64,000 nt of DNA from Actinomycetota bacterium. Lineage in GTDB: Bacteria; Actinomycetota; JAHEXW01; JAGVPG01. A program made the translations under genes and the position numbers. This document shows, one piece after another, positions 35,770-45,915 of this stretch (positions are counted from its first letter, which is position 1; every line of letters starts with the position of its first letter). Below the pieces are notes generated by a model. That model had not been told where the DNA came from and ran no database searches. It worked only from the letters and a program-made list of their open reading frames with translations. Location of the stretch: positions 1 to 64,000 of the forward strand of contig JAGVPG010000017.1 of NCBI GenBank assembly GCA_020052375.1. The letters are read 5' to 3'.

Positions 35770-36844
35770 CCATGCCTAGAACAACAACAATATCAGCATC
35801 AAAACCTGAGACAGAACCTTCCTCCAAACGTGCCGGATAATAATCCGCTATATTTTTACCAACTTCCTGCGCCTGTTTGTCAAATCCTGTGTGGTAATAA
35901 ATAGTAGTCTCAGGATACTCATCATCTGCATTGTCAACATTAAGAACGTTAGAGCCAGCTGCCCTTAGCACGTCCATCATTTTCGCTGCGGCTCCTTCTA
36001 TCCGGTTGCCGTTAAGAACGAGGATCGTCGCCGCAGGCTTCTCTTCAGTGATTTTAGCCGGTGCTTCCTGCTTGGGTTCCTTTTTTGGAGGCTCCTTTTT
36101 CGTAGCTGTCTCCTGCTTGGTTTTTTCTTTTGACAAACCGATCAGCGCAGGGATCCTGGAAGCCAAGCCAGTCTTCCATAACATTCCACCCATCACTATC
36201 ACTGTCACGACCGTAAGAAATGTGATTAAAGCTGCTATTGGCCATGCCTGCCACTTCCAAACCGTGCGCCGTTGTTCGAGTGTTGTTCGTCTGCTCCGAA
36301 TAGCTGACTCTTCCGGAGCGATTTCCTTCTCGCTTGCCCGGACTTCCCTTATATACTCAAAAACTTGTATTACTATACCTACAGCTAAGAAATACCACAC
36401 ATATACTGCAACTGTTTCCGCCAATTTTGAATAATCGAATATCAAAAGGAACGGGCAAAGAGAAAGCAGAAGCAAAGCAAATCCGATTGACACACGTGAG
36501 TCCACTCTTAAGACAAAGGACACAATCAAATAGAGAAGAATAAGATACTCGGTCTTTATCTCTAAACTAAAAAAAGATATACTCCCAATAAAAATGGACA
36601 ACAAAATCGAGCAAACAAGTAAAGTCATTGCTATGTACTTACTTGGGTATCTGGAAAACTCCGTTAAAGCCCTCTCGAAGAGTAAAGTGAGTCGTGTATT
36701 GAATGAAAGTGTTTGTTCTTGTGCTGATCCTGACTCCCGGGTAGCAGCCATTCGATAAATATAGAAGCCCACCCAACCAGTCAAAGACCCGATGATAAGT
36801 CCGATAAGAGCGATATAACGGACTTCCATTTCCGATTCTTGCAC
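35756..36844 (-). CDS. membrane protein with C-terminal LytR_C domain
   Basis: The N-terminal 165 residues hold about five or six membrane helices; a further helix (about 198-222) leads to a Lys/Glu/Pro linker and a LytR_C domain (about 270-360: ILVLNGNRIEGAAAKMMDVLR, then TTIYYHTG and DIVVVLG). LytR_C usually follows LytR-CpsA-Psr ligases, which attach glycans to the cell wall; here there is no ligase domain. The protein might help an LCP enzyme at the membrane, which is inference. GTG at 36844 and ATG at 36829 are both possible starts. It is divergent from a TPR gene and followed by the GT-C-like gene. Confidence 0.8.
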   Translation of the reverse strand: MQESEMEVRYIALIGLIIGSLTGWVGFYIYRMAATRESGSAQEQTLSFNTRLTLLFERALTEFSRYPSKYIAMTLLVCSILLSIFIGSISFFSLEIKTEYLILLYLIVSFVLRVDSRVSIGFALLLLSLCPFLLIFDYSKLAETVAVYVWYFLAVGIVIQVFEYIREVRASEKEIAPEESAIRSRRTTLEQRRTVWKWQAWPIAALITFLTVVTVIVMGGMLWKTGLASRIPALIGLSKEKTKQETATKKEPPKKEPKQEAPAKITEEKPAATILVLNGNRIEGAAAKMMDVLRAAGSNVLNVDNADDEYPETTIYYHTGFDKQAQEVGKNIADYYPARLEEGSVSGFDADIVVVLGMDGKQ

Positions 36845-37012
36845 CTCTCATTCTCCGTCCAAAGTATAAAGGTATCTTAATTCAGAGCTGATAAGTTTGC
36901 AATCAACGAAACCCTCAAGGTCCTTCCTTTGTTTTTTTGTCGCATCTCCAGTTTGTCTATATGGAATATAAAAAAGGGGAGTGTTATAATGCAGCCAATA
37001 TAATATAGCAAT

Positions 37013-38005
37013 ATGGCAGCAAAGGAAGTGACAAACATAAAGAAAACAACAGGACTTCTTATCTTGGCGATTGGGATCGCATTTATCGTACTGTCTGTTG
37101 TTTTTTTTCTGCTCTATGTAAAACCACAAGGTTCAGCTGCTTCACATTATGACCGGGCGCAAAGACTTGTAGCAGGACAAAAATGGAACGAAGCTGTCGA
37201 AGAATTTGATAAGGCGATTGCCATTGACCCAAAATACGTGCAAGCGTATAGAAGTCGCGCCAATGCCCGGCAAGGCCAGGGGGATATTTCTGGTGCCATT
37301 TCAGACTACAAAAAAGCGAGTACGCTAGACCCTGGTAACCTTACCGACTATTCTCAGATAGCTACACTCTATATTTCCCAGGGAAACTACACCCTTGCAA
37401 TTACATCCCTCAAAGAAGCTTGTAAAATTGATCCTCGAAATCCTCGCCCACAGCAAGAATTAGGGAATCTCTATGTTAGCCTGGAGAGATACAAGGAAGC
37501 ATTGACTATATATACAAGTATTATAGATTTGAACCCTTCTCGCGCGAGTACATCCGTTACATTAATTAGCAGAGCTAAAACTTATATAACTCTTGGAGAT
37601 CCGGATAGTGCGTTGGCTGATTACTCGCAAGCTATTGATGTCGAACCTACTAACGAAACTACGTATATAGCCCGAGGAGATTTTTATACCAGTAAAAAGC
37701 TGTTTGAATTAGCGATGTCCGATTACAACAAAGCCCTTGAATTGAATGTTAACTATTACGAAGGCTATTTATATCGTGGTAGATTATATGGAGCAATGGA
37801 TGATACCGATAGTTGTATTGCTGACTATACAAAAGCAATCAAAATAGATGCATGGCGAATCGACGCATACGTGGCACGCGCTGATATCTATGCTTATAAA
37901 AACATGAATGCGGAAGCCATCAAAGACTATGAGAAAGCTGTTTCTCTGACTGCAGATAAAAACACACGTCTTACTCTTAAAGATAAAATCAAGAAACTAC
38001 GTTAG
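37013..38005 (+). CDS. membrane-anchored TPR protein
   Basis: The 330-residue protein has one N-terminal membrane helix (residues 12-35, GLLILAIGIAFIVLSVVFFL) and then seven or eight TPR units to the end (for example WNEAVEEFDKAIAIDPKYVQ). The repeats probably lie outside the membrane. TATAAT at 36985-36990 is 22 bases before the ATG and could be a -10 element, but the -35 is poor. Such proteins often act as scaffolds in polysaccharide assembly, but no partner is identified. Repeats look like those of the 18.8-23.6 kb island. Confidence 0.8.
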   Translation: MAAKEVTNIKKTTGLLILAIGIAFIVLSVVFFLLYVKPQGSAASHYDRAQRLVAGQKWNEAVEEFDKAIAIDPKYVQAYRSRANARQGQGDISGAISDYKKASTLDPGNLTDYSQIATLYISQGNYTLAITSLKEACKIDPRNPRPQQELGNLYVSLERYKEALTIYTSIIDLNPSRASTSVTLISRAKTYITLGDPDSALADYSQAIDVEPTNETTYIARGDFYTSKKLFELAMSDYNKALELNVNYYEGYLYRGRLYGAMDDTDSCIADYTKAIKIDAWRIDAYVARADIYAYKNMNAEAIKDYEKAVSLTADKNTRLTLKDKIKKLR

Positions 38006-38049
38006 TTTTTGTGACATAAGATAGCTGGGTAGCTACAGACATAAATACT

Positions 38050-40821
38050 TCACACGTCCATCTGGTTCCTTGTTTTGCTACTCTTTCTTTTTTGACCTAT
38101 AGTTTGTTGATATATTGCCCGAATTCTCTGATAGCCATCCCAAATCAAATACCCGGCACATCCGAGGAATGTTATAACAGAAATCAGCCATCCGACATAG
38201 CAGGCTCTTTGAGGCATGTATTCCAGGACTATCTCATAGCCTTCACCTGTCTGTTTGACCTTATCTACATTGTCAATCCACCAAGCATTTGCATATAGAT
38301 TAGCCTGAAGATGCTTATCCTCGCTAACAGGTTTTTTAAACCACGTTTCCCATATTGGTGAATTAGAACTATTGGTTTCGCGAACATAAGCTTTCCAGCC
38401 AGGATGAAATGATTCCAGGAAAACTAAGAGATAAGGATTCTTAAACTTTGAAACATGCACTATGAATTTTGTATCATTGATTCGCTTATAAGATATCTTA
38501 GGTGCTGGCTTAACTGGTTCGGGCCTATCCAACAAAAGCACACCTGTTCCATAGATCGGAATAGGCTCGCCCTTGTTATTAACACTATACACGCGAATTC
38601 GGCTGGTCCCTTTGTCTAATCTCACATTGCCTAGCAATATCCATCCTTCTGATTTTATTTTAGGAACTCTGTCAGAGATTTTATTGTTGTTTATATACAA
38701 TGTGACTATCGATTCCTTGTTTTCGTCCAAGCTTACTTTTGTATTCATAAATAGCTCGTATTGACCTTTCTCAGAGACTATATACTGGTTGCCAACGTAT
38801 TCACTGTTGTCAGAAACCATACTGCTTGATGAATTCATAATAAACACATCTTGAGTTTTTTTAGAAAGGACATCGCCCTTAGTGTCTTTAAAATTACTTT
38901 CAAACAAAAAACATTTTGTGAGACTAAAACGATCAAGGCTGAAAAGGGTTGAAAGATCATCTCGATCTCCGTTCACTATATCTAGATCTGTCATTGAGTA
39001 GACACGCGGTAGAAAGTACTTTGAGTCAACTTCATATAAGTCAATCTTTCCGAATGTCTTGATTTGTTTTAGAAAATTGCTTGTAGAAATAAAGCTGTGA
39101 CTATCTTGGCCTTTCTTGTTAGGGTCTGTTTTGTTTATGTATCCCCAGTCTGTGTCATTATGCAACGTGATATAACGCACATTTGCAATGGTTAGTATCA
39201 ATCTTGTAGCATCTTGTGAGACAGAACCTGAATCTGGTCTCAAGACAGCATCAAATACTGGATCGACTCCATTATACCCGGGGTATACTGACCTTAAGAC
39301 AGGCTTCCCAGACCATACATTTAACGGGGGTATGCCAACGTAGAGCTTCTGCCAACGATAGGAAACAAAAACATCTTGTCTCGTAAATGTCGGAATTGAT
39401 AGAACACGATAATTACTATTTCTCTGCTTTAGAAAGCGAGATAACTCAGTATAGTAAACCGGTACTTTGATCGTTTGTGAGACAGCATCTTTCGGTTGAG
39501 ATCTCATAGGGCCACCGATAAGGAATTGCCATCCATAAATACCTAGAAGAATGACGACAGTCACCATAGTAACGGTTGATAACTTTGACGACTTGGACCC
39601 AGCCATTCGAATCAACTCACCACAGGAAAGACCTACTAATAAAGCTAGAGCCAAAACTACCAGCATCTCAAAATACATAGGATTGCGAAAAAGACGCGTT
39701 ATATAAGGAAAATACAGAAATATTCCTTCCCCAACTTGCTTAAGTGGTGGCCTAATCCCCTTGACCAGAAACAGGCTTACCCCGAGAACCAGTCCGGGGA
39801 ATATTGCCGCACGCTTGGTTTTGGGATTCAAGAAAGCAAACACAGCAATTACTGCAAATCCGAAAATTATGAACGTGTACCACATCGTATAATAGTGACT
39901 TAGCCATGGCGAAATACTTGCTTGCCCTGGATATGGTAACATTCTAAAGCCGTCTATCAACTTAACGCTAAATCCGCGTACTAGACTCGCATCAGAAAAC
40001 ATAGGTTCTGCGCGACTCACATATGCCCCGCGCAGATCAGATAGAAAGTAGCTCAACCAATATAGATTAGCAAGAAGCGTTATCAGAAGCAGTGCGAATG
40101 TGCGCCGAATTATACGAATTCGAGACTCATAATTGGACCATGCAGTCGAGAATGCAAACATGCTATAGATCAGAACTAACAACAGATAGAGGATGAAGTA
40201 TTGCAGACTCGAGTAACCAACAGAACCTAAGACTACAGATAATACCCCGAAAGCAGCCAAATGTCGTTTACTAGATGATGAACCAAGAACACGTACGACC
40301 ATGCTTAAGAGGATTGGCGCGCCGATATAGAAGGGCAGCACTCGTAAATTTACGATTTCAAGAGGCATTCCAGACATGACCATTGGGCTTATGACATAGA
40401 ATGCCCCGGCAATCAACGATGAAATCTTTGTAAAACCAAGACTTCTGGCTAGCATATACATGCCGCCGATACAACCTACAAATCCAAGATAAAGGATTAT
40501 GACTTGTCCGGCATGACCACTGCGACCTACGAAGGTTGCGACAGCCGCATAAACGTAGAAGAAGAAATCAGCGTTGCCCGTATTCGGATTTCCAAATCCG
40601 TTGCTACCAACCCATGAAAAGAAGTGCTTGGCTGCGATATCCATCAGACTGGCTGCGTTAGGCCAGGGATAAAACAACCCATGAGCTATCATTTCACCAG
40701 AGGGAATCCAAAATAAACTCGGTGAAACCAGCACCATGATTATGATAACAGGCCACCATTTAGTTATTAATTTTTTTAAATAGCCGCCTAGTCTATAACC
40801 ACCAGCTATCTTACTGAGCAT
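38050..40821 (-). CDS. very large membrane protein, GT-C/YfhO-like
   Basis: At 923 residues it has about 12-13 membrane helices in the first 470 residues, a long extracytoplasmic beta-rich region (about 480-850) and a last helix near 885. The first loop (WPNAASLMDIAAKHFFSW then GSNGFGNPNTGNADFFFYVY) resembles loops of actinobacterial arabinofuranosyl- and YfhO-type transferases. The extracytoplasmic part could bind sugar. It is AT-rich. It is the last gene of a long minus-strand series, 45 bp from the convergent TPR gene. A glycosyltransferase role is inferred from topology and locus. Confidence 0.72.
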   Translation of the reverse strand: MLSKIAGGYRLGGYLKKLITKWWPVIIIMVLVSPSLFWIPSGEMIAHGLFYPWPNAASLMDIAAKHFFSWVGSNGFGNPNTGNADFFFYVYAAVATFVGRSGHAGQVIILYLGFVGCIGGMYMLARSLGFTKISSLIAGAFYVISPMVMSGMPLEIVNLRVLPFYIGAPILLSMVVRVLGSSSSKRHLAAFGVLSVVLGSVGYSSLQYFILYLLLVLIYSMFAFSTAWSNYESRIRIIRRTFALLLITLLANLYWLSYFLSDLRGAYVSRAEPMFSDASLVRGFSVKLIDGFRMLPYPGQASISPWLSHYYTMWYTFIIFGFAVIAVFAFLNPKTKRAAIFPGLVLGVSLFLVKGIRPPLKQVGEGIFLYFPYITRLFRNPMYFEMLVVLALALLVGLSCGELIRMAGSKSSKLSTVTMVTVVILLGIYGWQFLIGGPMRSQPKDAVSQTIKVPVYYTELSRFLKQRNSNYRVLSIPTFTRQDVFVSYRWQKLYVGIPPLNVWSGKPVLRSVYPGYNGVDPVFDAVLRPDSGSVSQDATRLILTIANVRYITLHNDTDWGYINKTDPNKKGQDSHSFISTSNFLKQIKTFGKIDLYEVDSKYFLPRVYSMTDLDIVNGDRDDLSTLFSLDRFSLTKCFLFESNFKDTKGDVLSKKTQDVFIMNSSSSMVSDNSEYVGNQYIVSEKGQYELFMNTKVSLDENKESIVTLYINNNKISDRVPKIKSEGWILLGNVRLDKGTSRIRVYSVNNKGEPIPIYGTGVLLLDRPEPVKPAPKISYKRINDTKFIVHVSKFKNPYLLVFLESFHPGWKAYVRETNSSNSPIWETWFKKPVSEDKHLQANLYANAWWIDNVDKVKQTGEGYEIVLEYMPQRACYVGWLISVITFLGCAGYLIWDGYQRIRAIYQQTIGQKRKSSKTRNQMDV

Positions 40822-40880
40822 AATATCTTAACCGCAATAGTTGACAGGTTATCTCCATAGCTTTGTCTAGAAGATTTGGG

Positions 40881-41543
40881 TTACCCCATTTTTCGCGCTT
40901 TTACACAAACCTGAGATGCTAGGTTCGGCAACAAACGACCTATAATTCTGCTTTGAAAGAAATAGAAATCGACAACGATGCCTACAAATCTTTCTATTTC
41001 AAAATCATAAAACCTCATCAATGACCTGATCGTTTGAGGTATGAAGTATTTTATATGTCCGACAACTTCTGCGTTGTTGCAATTAACTTCTTTATGTTTT
41101 GATATTTCAAAAAACGGATTTCTGCCAATTAGCAAGAAAATTCTTCTACCCAGTGACCCTGCGTTTGGTGTCGTAAGTATCAGATATCCATTGTCTTTTA
41201 ATATCAGTCTTACATTTGTCATAAAGTTGTCTATATCCAGAAGATGTTCAATGACATCCGTTGCTATAACATAATCATAGCTTTCTTTTATAGGCCAGTG
41301 CTGTTCATTCAAATCAAATACATATTTGTTTCTAAGATTGCGTGCCTTACGTATATTGTTTGCTGAGATATCTACACCATCCACCACCGAATCTGTTTTT
41401 ACTGTAATCATGTCCGCAATCTTACCATCATAGCATCCTAAATCAATATAATCTTTTCTGTCTTCAATCAACGACATCAGCAGCTCTTCTTTTCCATAAT
41501 AATAGCCGCCTTCCATATTGGCTTGACTGTAAAACTCGGACAT
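40881..41543 (-). CDS. SAM-dependent class I methyltransferase
   Basis: The Rossmann methyltransferase core is clear: IDLGCYDGKIADM (motif I), GVDISANN (acidic loop), YDYVIATDVIEHLLD and LTTPNAGSLGRR. It has about 220 residues. ATG at 41543 is preferred over the GTG at 41552. Its closest relative in the window is the methyltransferase at 53445-54131, which shares the 'TPN-SLGRR' segment and C-terminal layout, so they are paralogues. Such enzymes in glycan loci methylate sugar hydroxyls or carboxylates; the substrate is unknown. Confidence 0.85.
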   Translation of the reverse strand: MSEFYSQANMEGGYYYGKEELLMSLIEDRKDYIDLGCYDGKIADMITVKTDSVVDGVDISANNIRKARNLRNKYVFDLNEQHWPIKESYDYVIATDVIEHLLDIDNFMTNVRLILKDNGYLILTTPNAGSLGRRIFLLIGRNPFFEISKHKEVNCNNAEVVGHIKYFIPQTIRSLMRFYDFEIERFVGIVVDFYFFQSRIIGRLLPNLASQVCVKARKMG

Positions 41544-41569
41544 GTACTGCACAAGAACATCCTTTATAA

Positions 41570-42751
41570 TCAGTTTGATAAGATATCCTGCAATTGCTTT
41601 GTGATGATCTCCCAGGAAAGCGCACGCTCCGCGACCTTGCGACCACGTCTCCCCATCTCTTCCCGTAGCTGCGGATTATTCAGCAACTTTAGAATCTTAG
41701 CTGAAAACTCCATTGAATCATTCGGTTTCGCCGATAATCCACATTTGTTATTTAGTATAACCTTTTCGCTTTCCCCTATTGCCGTTGTTACAATGGGACG
41801 ACCAGCTGCCATATAGTCTCCTAAGCGTGCGGGGTAGTTTGCTCTTTCGCTTTTATTGTCTGCACGCGGTAACAATAGCACATCGGATGCTCTTAAGTAG
41901 AGCAAGAGTCTTTCATATGATTGTTCCCCAACGCTGATAATAGTCTTTGTTAAGCCAAGATCGTTTATCTTTTTAATGTGTAATATATTTAAAGGCGCAA
42001 TAAACAGCACGATAGTATCAGGTGAGTTGTTTTTCATTATTTCTATGCTATCAAGAAGATAGTCAAAGATCGTAAGGGCTCTGCCGACGTAACATACAAT
42101 AAGATTGTCAAGGGGCAAACCCAGTTTCTTGCGTAGTTTATCCTTTTTTTCTCTTGATTGTCGTTTCACATTAGCTCCATTTGGCAAGAGATAAACGTTA
42201 TCAGGCCTCACACCAGCCTGTAGCGCTCGCTCTCTAAGTACGTCACTTACAACAGTTACCTTATCGGCCAAACGTGGGATTTTTACTTCCAATGAAGTAG
42301 TCAAGGATTCGACTAACCATCCCTTATTGTCTATGCTGCTAAGCCCACCCTTCCCCCACCAATCATCCCAGTCTACTACTATCTTGGGCTTATAAAATCC
42401 AAGGGTTTTAAGAAGTCTGAGACATATCACCGGGAACCCGGTTGTTGGAGAAGCAACGCTGAACGAATATATCACATCGAATCTTCCAGTTACAGCAAGA
42501 CGCAAGTTGATAATTGCTCTTATAATGTGAAAAGGCAATTCAGTTATACTTGATGAACCATGCTGTCCAGCAAGAAGATAGATAGTAATATCTTCCGTAT
42601 TCATTATTTTGGTTCGTATTGCATTACGGGCTGGACTTACACAACTTAATACAACCTCGTTACCATAATTAGACAGGTGTTTAGCTAGAAAAAAACAACG
42701 AAAGAAAGTCCCCTGGCCTTGATTATTATGATTTAGCATCAATATGCGCAC
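41570..42751 (-). CDS. glycosyltransferase family 4
   Basis: This 393-residue retaining glycosyltransferase has a GT-B fold: an N-terminal domain starting MRILMLNHNNQGQGTFFRCF, and a C-terminal nucleotide-sugar domain (LIVCYVGRALTIFDYLLDSI, then RLGDYMAAGRPIVTTAIGE with the conserved acidic/Gly region). The usual E-x7-E is present only in degenerate form (the second acidic residue is unclear). Donor and acceptor are unknown. It lies between two methyltransferase genes on the minus strand, in AT-rich DNA. Confidence 0.85.
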   Translation of the reverse strand: MRILMLNHNNQGQGTFFRCFFLAKHLSNYGNEVVLSCVSPARNAIRTKIMNTEDITIYLLAGQHGSSSITELPFHIIRAIINLRLAVTGRFDVIYSFSVASPTTGFPVICLRLLKTLGFYKPKIVVDWDDWWGKGGLSSIDNKGWLVESLTTSLEVKIPRLADKVTVVSDVLRERALQAGVRPDNVYLLPNGANVKRQSREKKDKLRKKLGLPLDNLIVCYVGRALTIFDYLLDSIEIMKNNSPDTIVLFIAPLNILHIKKINDLGLTKTIISVGEQSYERLLLYLRASDVLLLPRADNKSERANYPARLGDYMAAGRPIVTTAIGESEKVILNNKCGLSAKPNDSMEFSAKILKLLNNPQLREEMGRRGRKVAERALSWEIITKQLQDILSN

Positions 42752-42758
42752 TATTACC

Positions 42759-43562
42759 TCACGTTTTCGAGGAGCATTTTTTTAAAACACAATTATTATG
42801 ATGCGCGAAAACACGTAATGGTGAGTAGTACCCCATCCAATCAAGTACCTTGAGAATTGGATAGAACAAATTCGTTATCCTTCCCGGAAACTCGGTTACT
42901 ATGTCCGATTTCCAGTATTTAATGATTTCAAAGTCATGTTTCTGAAACAGGTTCTTAACCTGTTTATCACTGTAGAGTATCTCATGACGACCTAATCCTA
43001 GGAACCCGGCAAGATATTCGGCTGGTGCAAGTATTCTAGGAACCTTGAATACGAACAGCAAACCATTGGAAGTCATCACTCTTGTCAATTCACAGAGAAT
43101 AGCGTCTATGTGTTTTGATTCCAAGTGTTCTATAACAGCACACGCAGTTACAAAATCAAATGTCTGATCGGGGAACGGTATACTAAAACCATCATAATGC
43201 GAAAAATCAATTCCAAACATATCGCTAAACTTTTCCCATATGAGTGCCTGTTCTCGAAATGTAGTTTTAAAGTTGGGATCCTTCTGACTCGGATCGTGGT
43301 AAGTGTCGATAGCAGAGATCACAGCGTTCTTATTAAATTCGCGTAGTAGAATAGCAAATATACCGGAGCCTGTTCCGAAGTCTAGTACGTTGCATTTTCT
43401 ATTATTTAACCATTTGTTTGCCTCAACAGCAGCACTACGTAACGAGTCAACATATAGTCTGCTTTCCAGCATATATTCAATGGATGTCAGATAAGCCCAC
43501 TGACCTCTGTTTCTGTTATTTGTTCTGACTACGTCAATTACTGATCCTAAGTAGTCATTCAT
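42759..43562 (-). CDS. SAM-dependent methyltransferase
   Basis: The 267-residue protein contains VLDFGTGSGIFAILL (motif I), the acidic SAIDTYHD loop, FDFVTACAVIEHLESKHID and a hydrophobic C-terminal region with FKVPRILAPAEYLAGFLG. It is a stand-alone class I methyltransferase, not close to the other four in the locus. Its ATG overlaps the stop of the radical SAM gene by 4 bp, suggesting coupled expression. The substrate is unknown; a sugar or lipid-linked sugar is likely from context. Confidence 0.82.
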   Translation of the reverse strand: MNDYLGSVIDVVRTNNRNRGQWAYLTSIEYMLESRLYVDSLRSAAVEANKWLNNRKCNVLDFGTGSGIFAILLREFNKNAVISAIDTYHDPSQKDPNFKTTFREQALIWEKFSDMFGIDFSHYDGFSIPFPDQTFDFVTACAVIEHLESKHIDAILCELTRVMTSNGLLFVFKVPRILAPAEYLAGFLGLGRHEILYSDKQVKNLFQKHDFEIIKYWKSDIVTEFPGRITNLFYPILKVLDWMGYYSPLRVFAHHNNCVLKKCSSKT

Positions 43563-45016
43563 TTGCGTCTTGATCTCTGTACCAGAATATTGTAAAAACG
43601 AAATCCGATTTTGTTACTCAAGACAAATCGCCTGCCGATTGAGAATATACGACGATTTCTTGAAGCAAGATAAGCGATAAAACCAACTGCCCGACCAAGT
43701 CTAAATCGTAAGACAGTCCTCTCATATAGTGCATATCCCTGCTTCAACGCTTTTATCCGTTCCGCTCTCGGAAACTCCTTTGTTTCAAATACGGGTTCTA
43801 GATCACGACTTCCTATCTCACATAGATACCCATCTACAGGCAACATAGAAGAAGCGTTGTTAGAAACCCATTCGAATAACTTAGTTCCAGGATAGGGGAT
43901 AATATTGTAGAAATTAACAAAACTGGATGACAATGTACGAGCGAACTTAATACTTTCCATTGCGGTGTCGTACGTTTCGTCTTTGTGGCCTATAATAAAA
44001 TTAACCGAATTCTTAATACCGACCTTGTTTGTCAAAACCACAGCTTCTTTTACTTTGTCAATCCTGAGCGCTTTTCCCATGCCATTGACTACATCTTGAT
44101 TTCCAGATTCACATCCATAGGATACGAATACGCAACCAGAATCCTTCATCTTCTGTAACAAGCGTTCTGTCACCCTGTCAGGCCTTATCCCATTATACAA
44201 TTCATAAGTTATATTTAGATTTTCCTTACGTATCAAATCACAGATGCTTTCCGCTCTATCTATGTCTAGATTAAAACAGTCATCATTTATCTCAAATCTT
44301 TCTATTCCATAGGTATTTATCATATATTTCATCTCATTGACAACATTCTCCGGGCTTCTCGGTCTAAACTCTCTCCCCATCGAGAGTTTAACAGAGCAGT
44401 AATTACATCCATAAGGGCAACCTCTCGAAGTTATAATGGGTGCTGTTTTTGCTGTATAGTAGTTGTATCTCTCAAAACGGAATATTTCGTATGAAGGTAA
44501 TGGGATTCTGTCAACATCTTTGATCAAAGGCTCAATATCATTTTCAAATGTTGTACCATTGACGCTTCGACCGATCAAATTACCGACACTCGCGAAATCT
44601 CTCGACCCGCCGAACTCGATAATAAATTTCAAGAAACTCGCTTCTGATTCACCTTTCATCGCAAAATCCGCAGCTGTTTTATACAAGATCTCTTGTTTTA
44701 CTGCTGATACATGCGGACCTCCAACAATCACAGGCGTGTTCGTAAATTTCTTGATCTCTTTTATTAATGCCATCGCGTAATTGAAGCAATAACTGAATGT
44801 AGTTATCCCTATTAGGTCGGGTTTTTGTCTACTAATCTTTTTAAATAATACCTCATCGTCATCTTCAAGACCCTGATCAAACACATCTATGTCGTCTATC
44901 CCGTTTTGTTTAAGGACAGCAATAAGGTAAGCGAGTCCGAGGTTTGGGTGTCCCGGTCTCGCTTTCTCATCTCCAAATAAAGTCTTTAGCCACGGATTGA
45001 TAAACAATACTCTCAT
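43559..45016 (-). CDS. B12-binding-domain radical SAM protein
   Basis: About 485 residues: an N-terminal cobalamin-binding-type Rossmann domain (RVLFINPWLK ... PNLGLAYLIAVLKQ) without the DxHxxG base, then a radical SAM barrel with the CX3CX2C cluster in SRGCPYGCNYCS, and a C-terminal region with MESIKFARTLSS and a PGTKLFEW motif. Such enzymes methylate unactivated carbons or do other radical chemistry. The frame is open 26 codons further upstream, but ATG at 45016 forms an ATGA overlap with the GT2 stop and matches the family start. A second enzyme of this class is at 49403-50890. Confidence 0.87.
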   Translation of the reverse strand: MRVLFINPWLKTLFGDEKARPGHPNLGLAYLIAVLKQNGIDDIDVFDQGLEDDDEVLFKKISRQKPDLIGITTFSYCFNYAMALIKEIKKFTNTPVIVGGPHVSAVKQEILYKTAADFAMKGESEASFLKFIIEFGGSRDFASVGNLIGRSVNGTTFENDIEPLIKDVDRIPLPSYEIFRFERYNYYTAKTAPIITSRGCPYGCNYCSVKLSMGREFRPRSPENVVNEMKYMINTYGIERFEINDDCFNLDIDRAESICDLIRKENLNITYELYNGIRPDRVTERLLQKMKDSGCVFVSYGCESGNQDVVNGMGKALRIDKVKEAVVLTNKVGIKNSVNFIIGHKDETYDTAMESIKFARTLSSSFVNFYNIIPYPGTKLFEWVSNNASSMLPVDGYLCEIGSRDLEPVFETKEFPRAERIKALKQGYALYERTVLRFRLGRAVGFIAYLASRNRRIFSIGRRFVLSNKIGFRFYNILVQRSRRK

Positions 45017-45915
45017 GCCGTAAGTCCTGCTAAATAACCTCTCACATAACTTTTTATTAGATCCCAACGACCGTAATAAAAAAGGATTAAACAATAACCC
45101 ACAAGAAAAAGATTATTAAAAATCAATATAAACACAAGATAACGGAATCTTCCCGTAAATCTCTTCATAAAAAGTGTCCGGTTTCTCGCTGCGAAAAAAA
45201 TCCTGTATGAATTATCGAGACCTATCAAGCCTCGTAATCCACTACCTTTGTCAGCAAGCGGCGTGTTGTGATAGACAACAGCAGATGGACAAAAAACAAC
45301 CTTATAACCTGCCTCTTTTGCTCTGATCGCCCAATCGGCCTCTTCATAATGCATAGTATAACTGGTGTCCATAAAACCGATTTTTTCTATAACTTCTCTC
45401 TTAACCACCCAGACATTTGGGATGTGGCCAACCTCAGACACTTTATCATACTGCCCATTGTCTATTTCTCCAAGACCCCTATATGTCGTCTTGCTTGTCC
45501 ACAAGTTTATATCTGCTCCAGCATACCAGATTAGTTTTTGATCACCGAAATAGCACATTTTAGGCCCGACGAATCCGATCTTTTTATCAGTTTTTACCAA
45601 GTTTATGAGCTCAGTAAGAAAATCCTTATCAACTATATTATCGCTATCTAAAAAGCAGACGTAGTCTCCCTTTGCATGTCTTAGACCTTCGTTTCTTCCC
45701 ACCGCGACACCGAAGTTTTTTTGCATTTCGATGATCTTCACTTTATTAAACATTTCTCTGATCTTTGCCACTGTATTGTCACTGGAAGCGTTGTCGATGA
45801 CAATCACCTCAAAATTGGGATACGAGATATGATGTACTGATTTCAAGCACTTTAAAACATCCCCTTCTCGATTATGTGTTGGTATGATTATTGAAGCTAA
45901 CTTGTCTGTCATCAT
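45013..45915 (-). CDS. glycosyltransferase family 2
   Basis: This is an inverting GT-A transferase: ASIIIPTHNREGDVLKCL at the start, DNASSDNT, the metal-binding DSDN in CFLDSDNIVD, and a C-terminal hydrophobic segment (YLVFILIFNNLFLVGYCLIL) that attaches it to the membrane. ATG at 45915 overlaps the preceding stop (ATGA), giving 300 residues. It resembles rhamnosyl- or other deoxysugar transferases of the dTDP/GDP-sugar type, but the donor cannot be told. Confidence 0.88.
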   Translation of the reverse strand: MMTDKLASIIIPTHNREGDVLKCLKSVHHISYPNFEVIVIDNASSDNTVAKIREMFNKVKIIEMQKNFGVAVGRNEGLRHAKGDYVCFLDSDNIVDKDFLTELINLVKTDKKIGFVGPKMCYFGDQKLIWYAGADINLWTSKTTYRGLGEIDNGQYDKVSEVGHIPNVWVVKREVIEKIGFMDTSYTMHYEEADWAIRAKEAGYKVVFCPSAVVYHNTPLADKGSGLRGLIGLDNSYRIFFAARNRTLFMKRFTGRFRYLVFILIFNNLFLVGYCLILFYYGRWDLIKSYVRGYLAGLTA

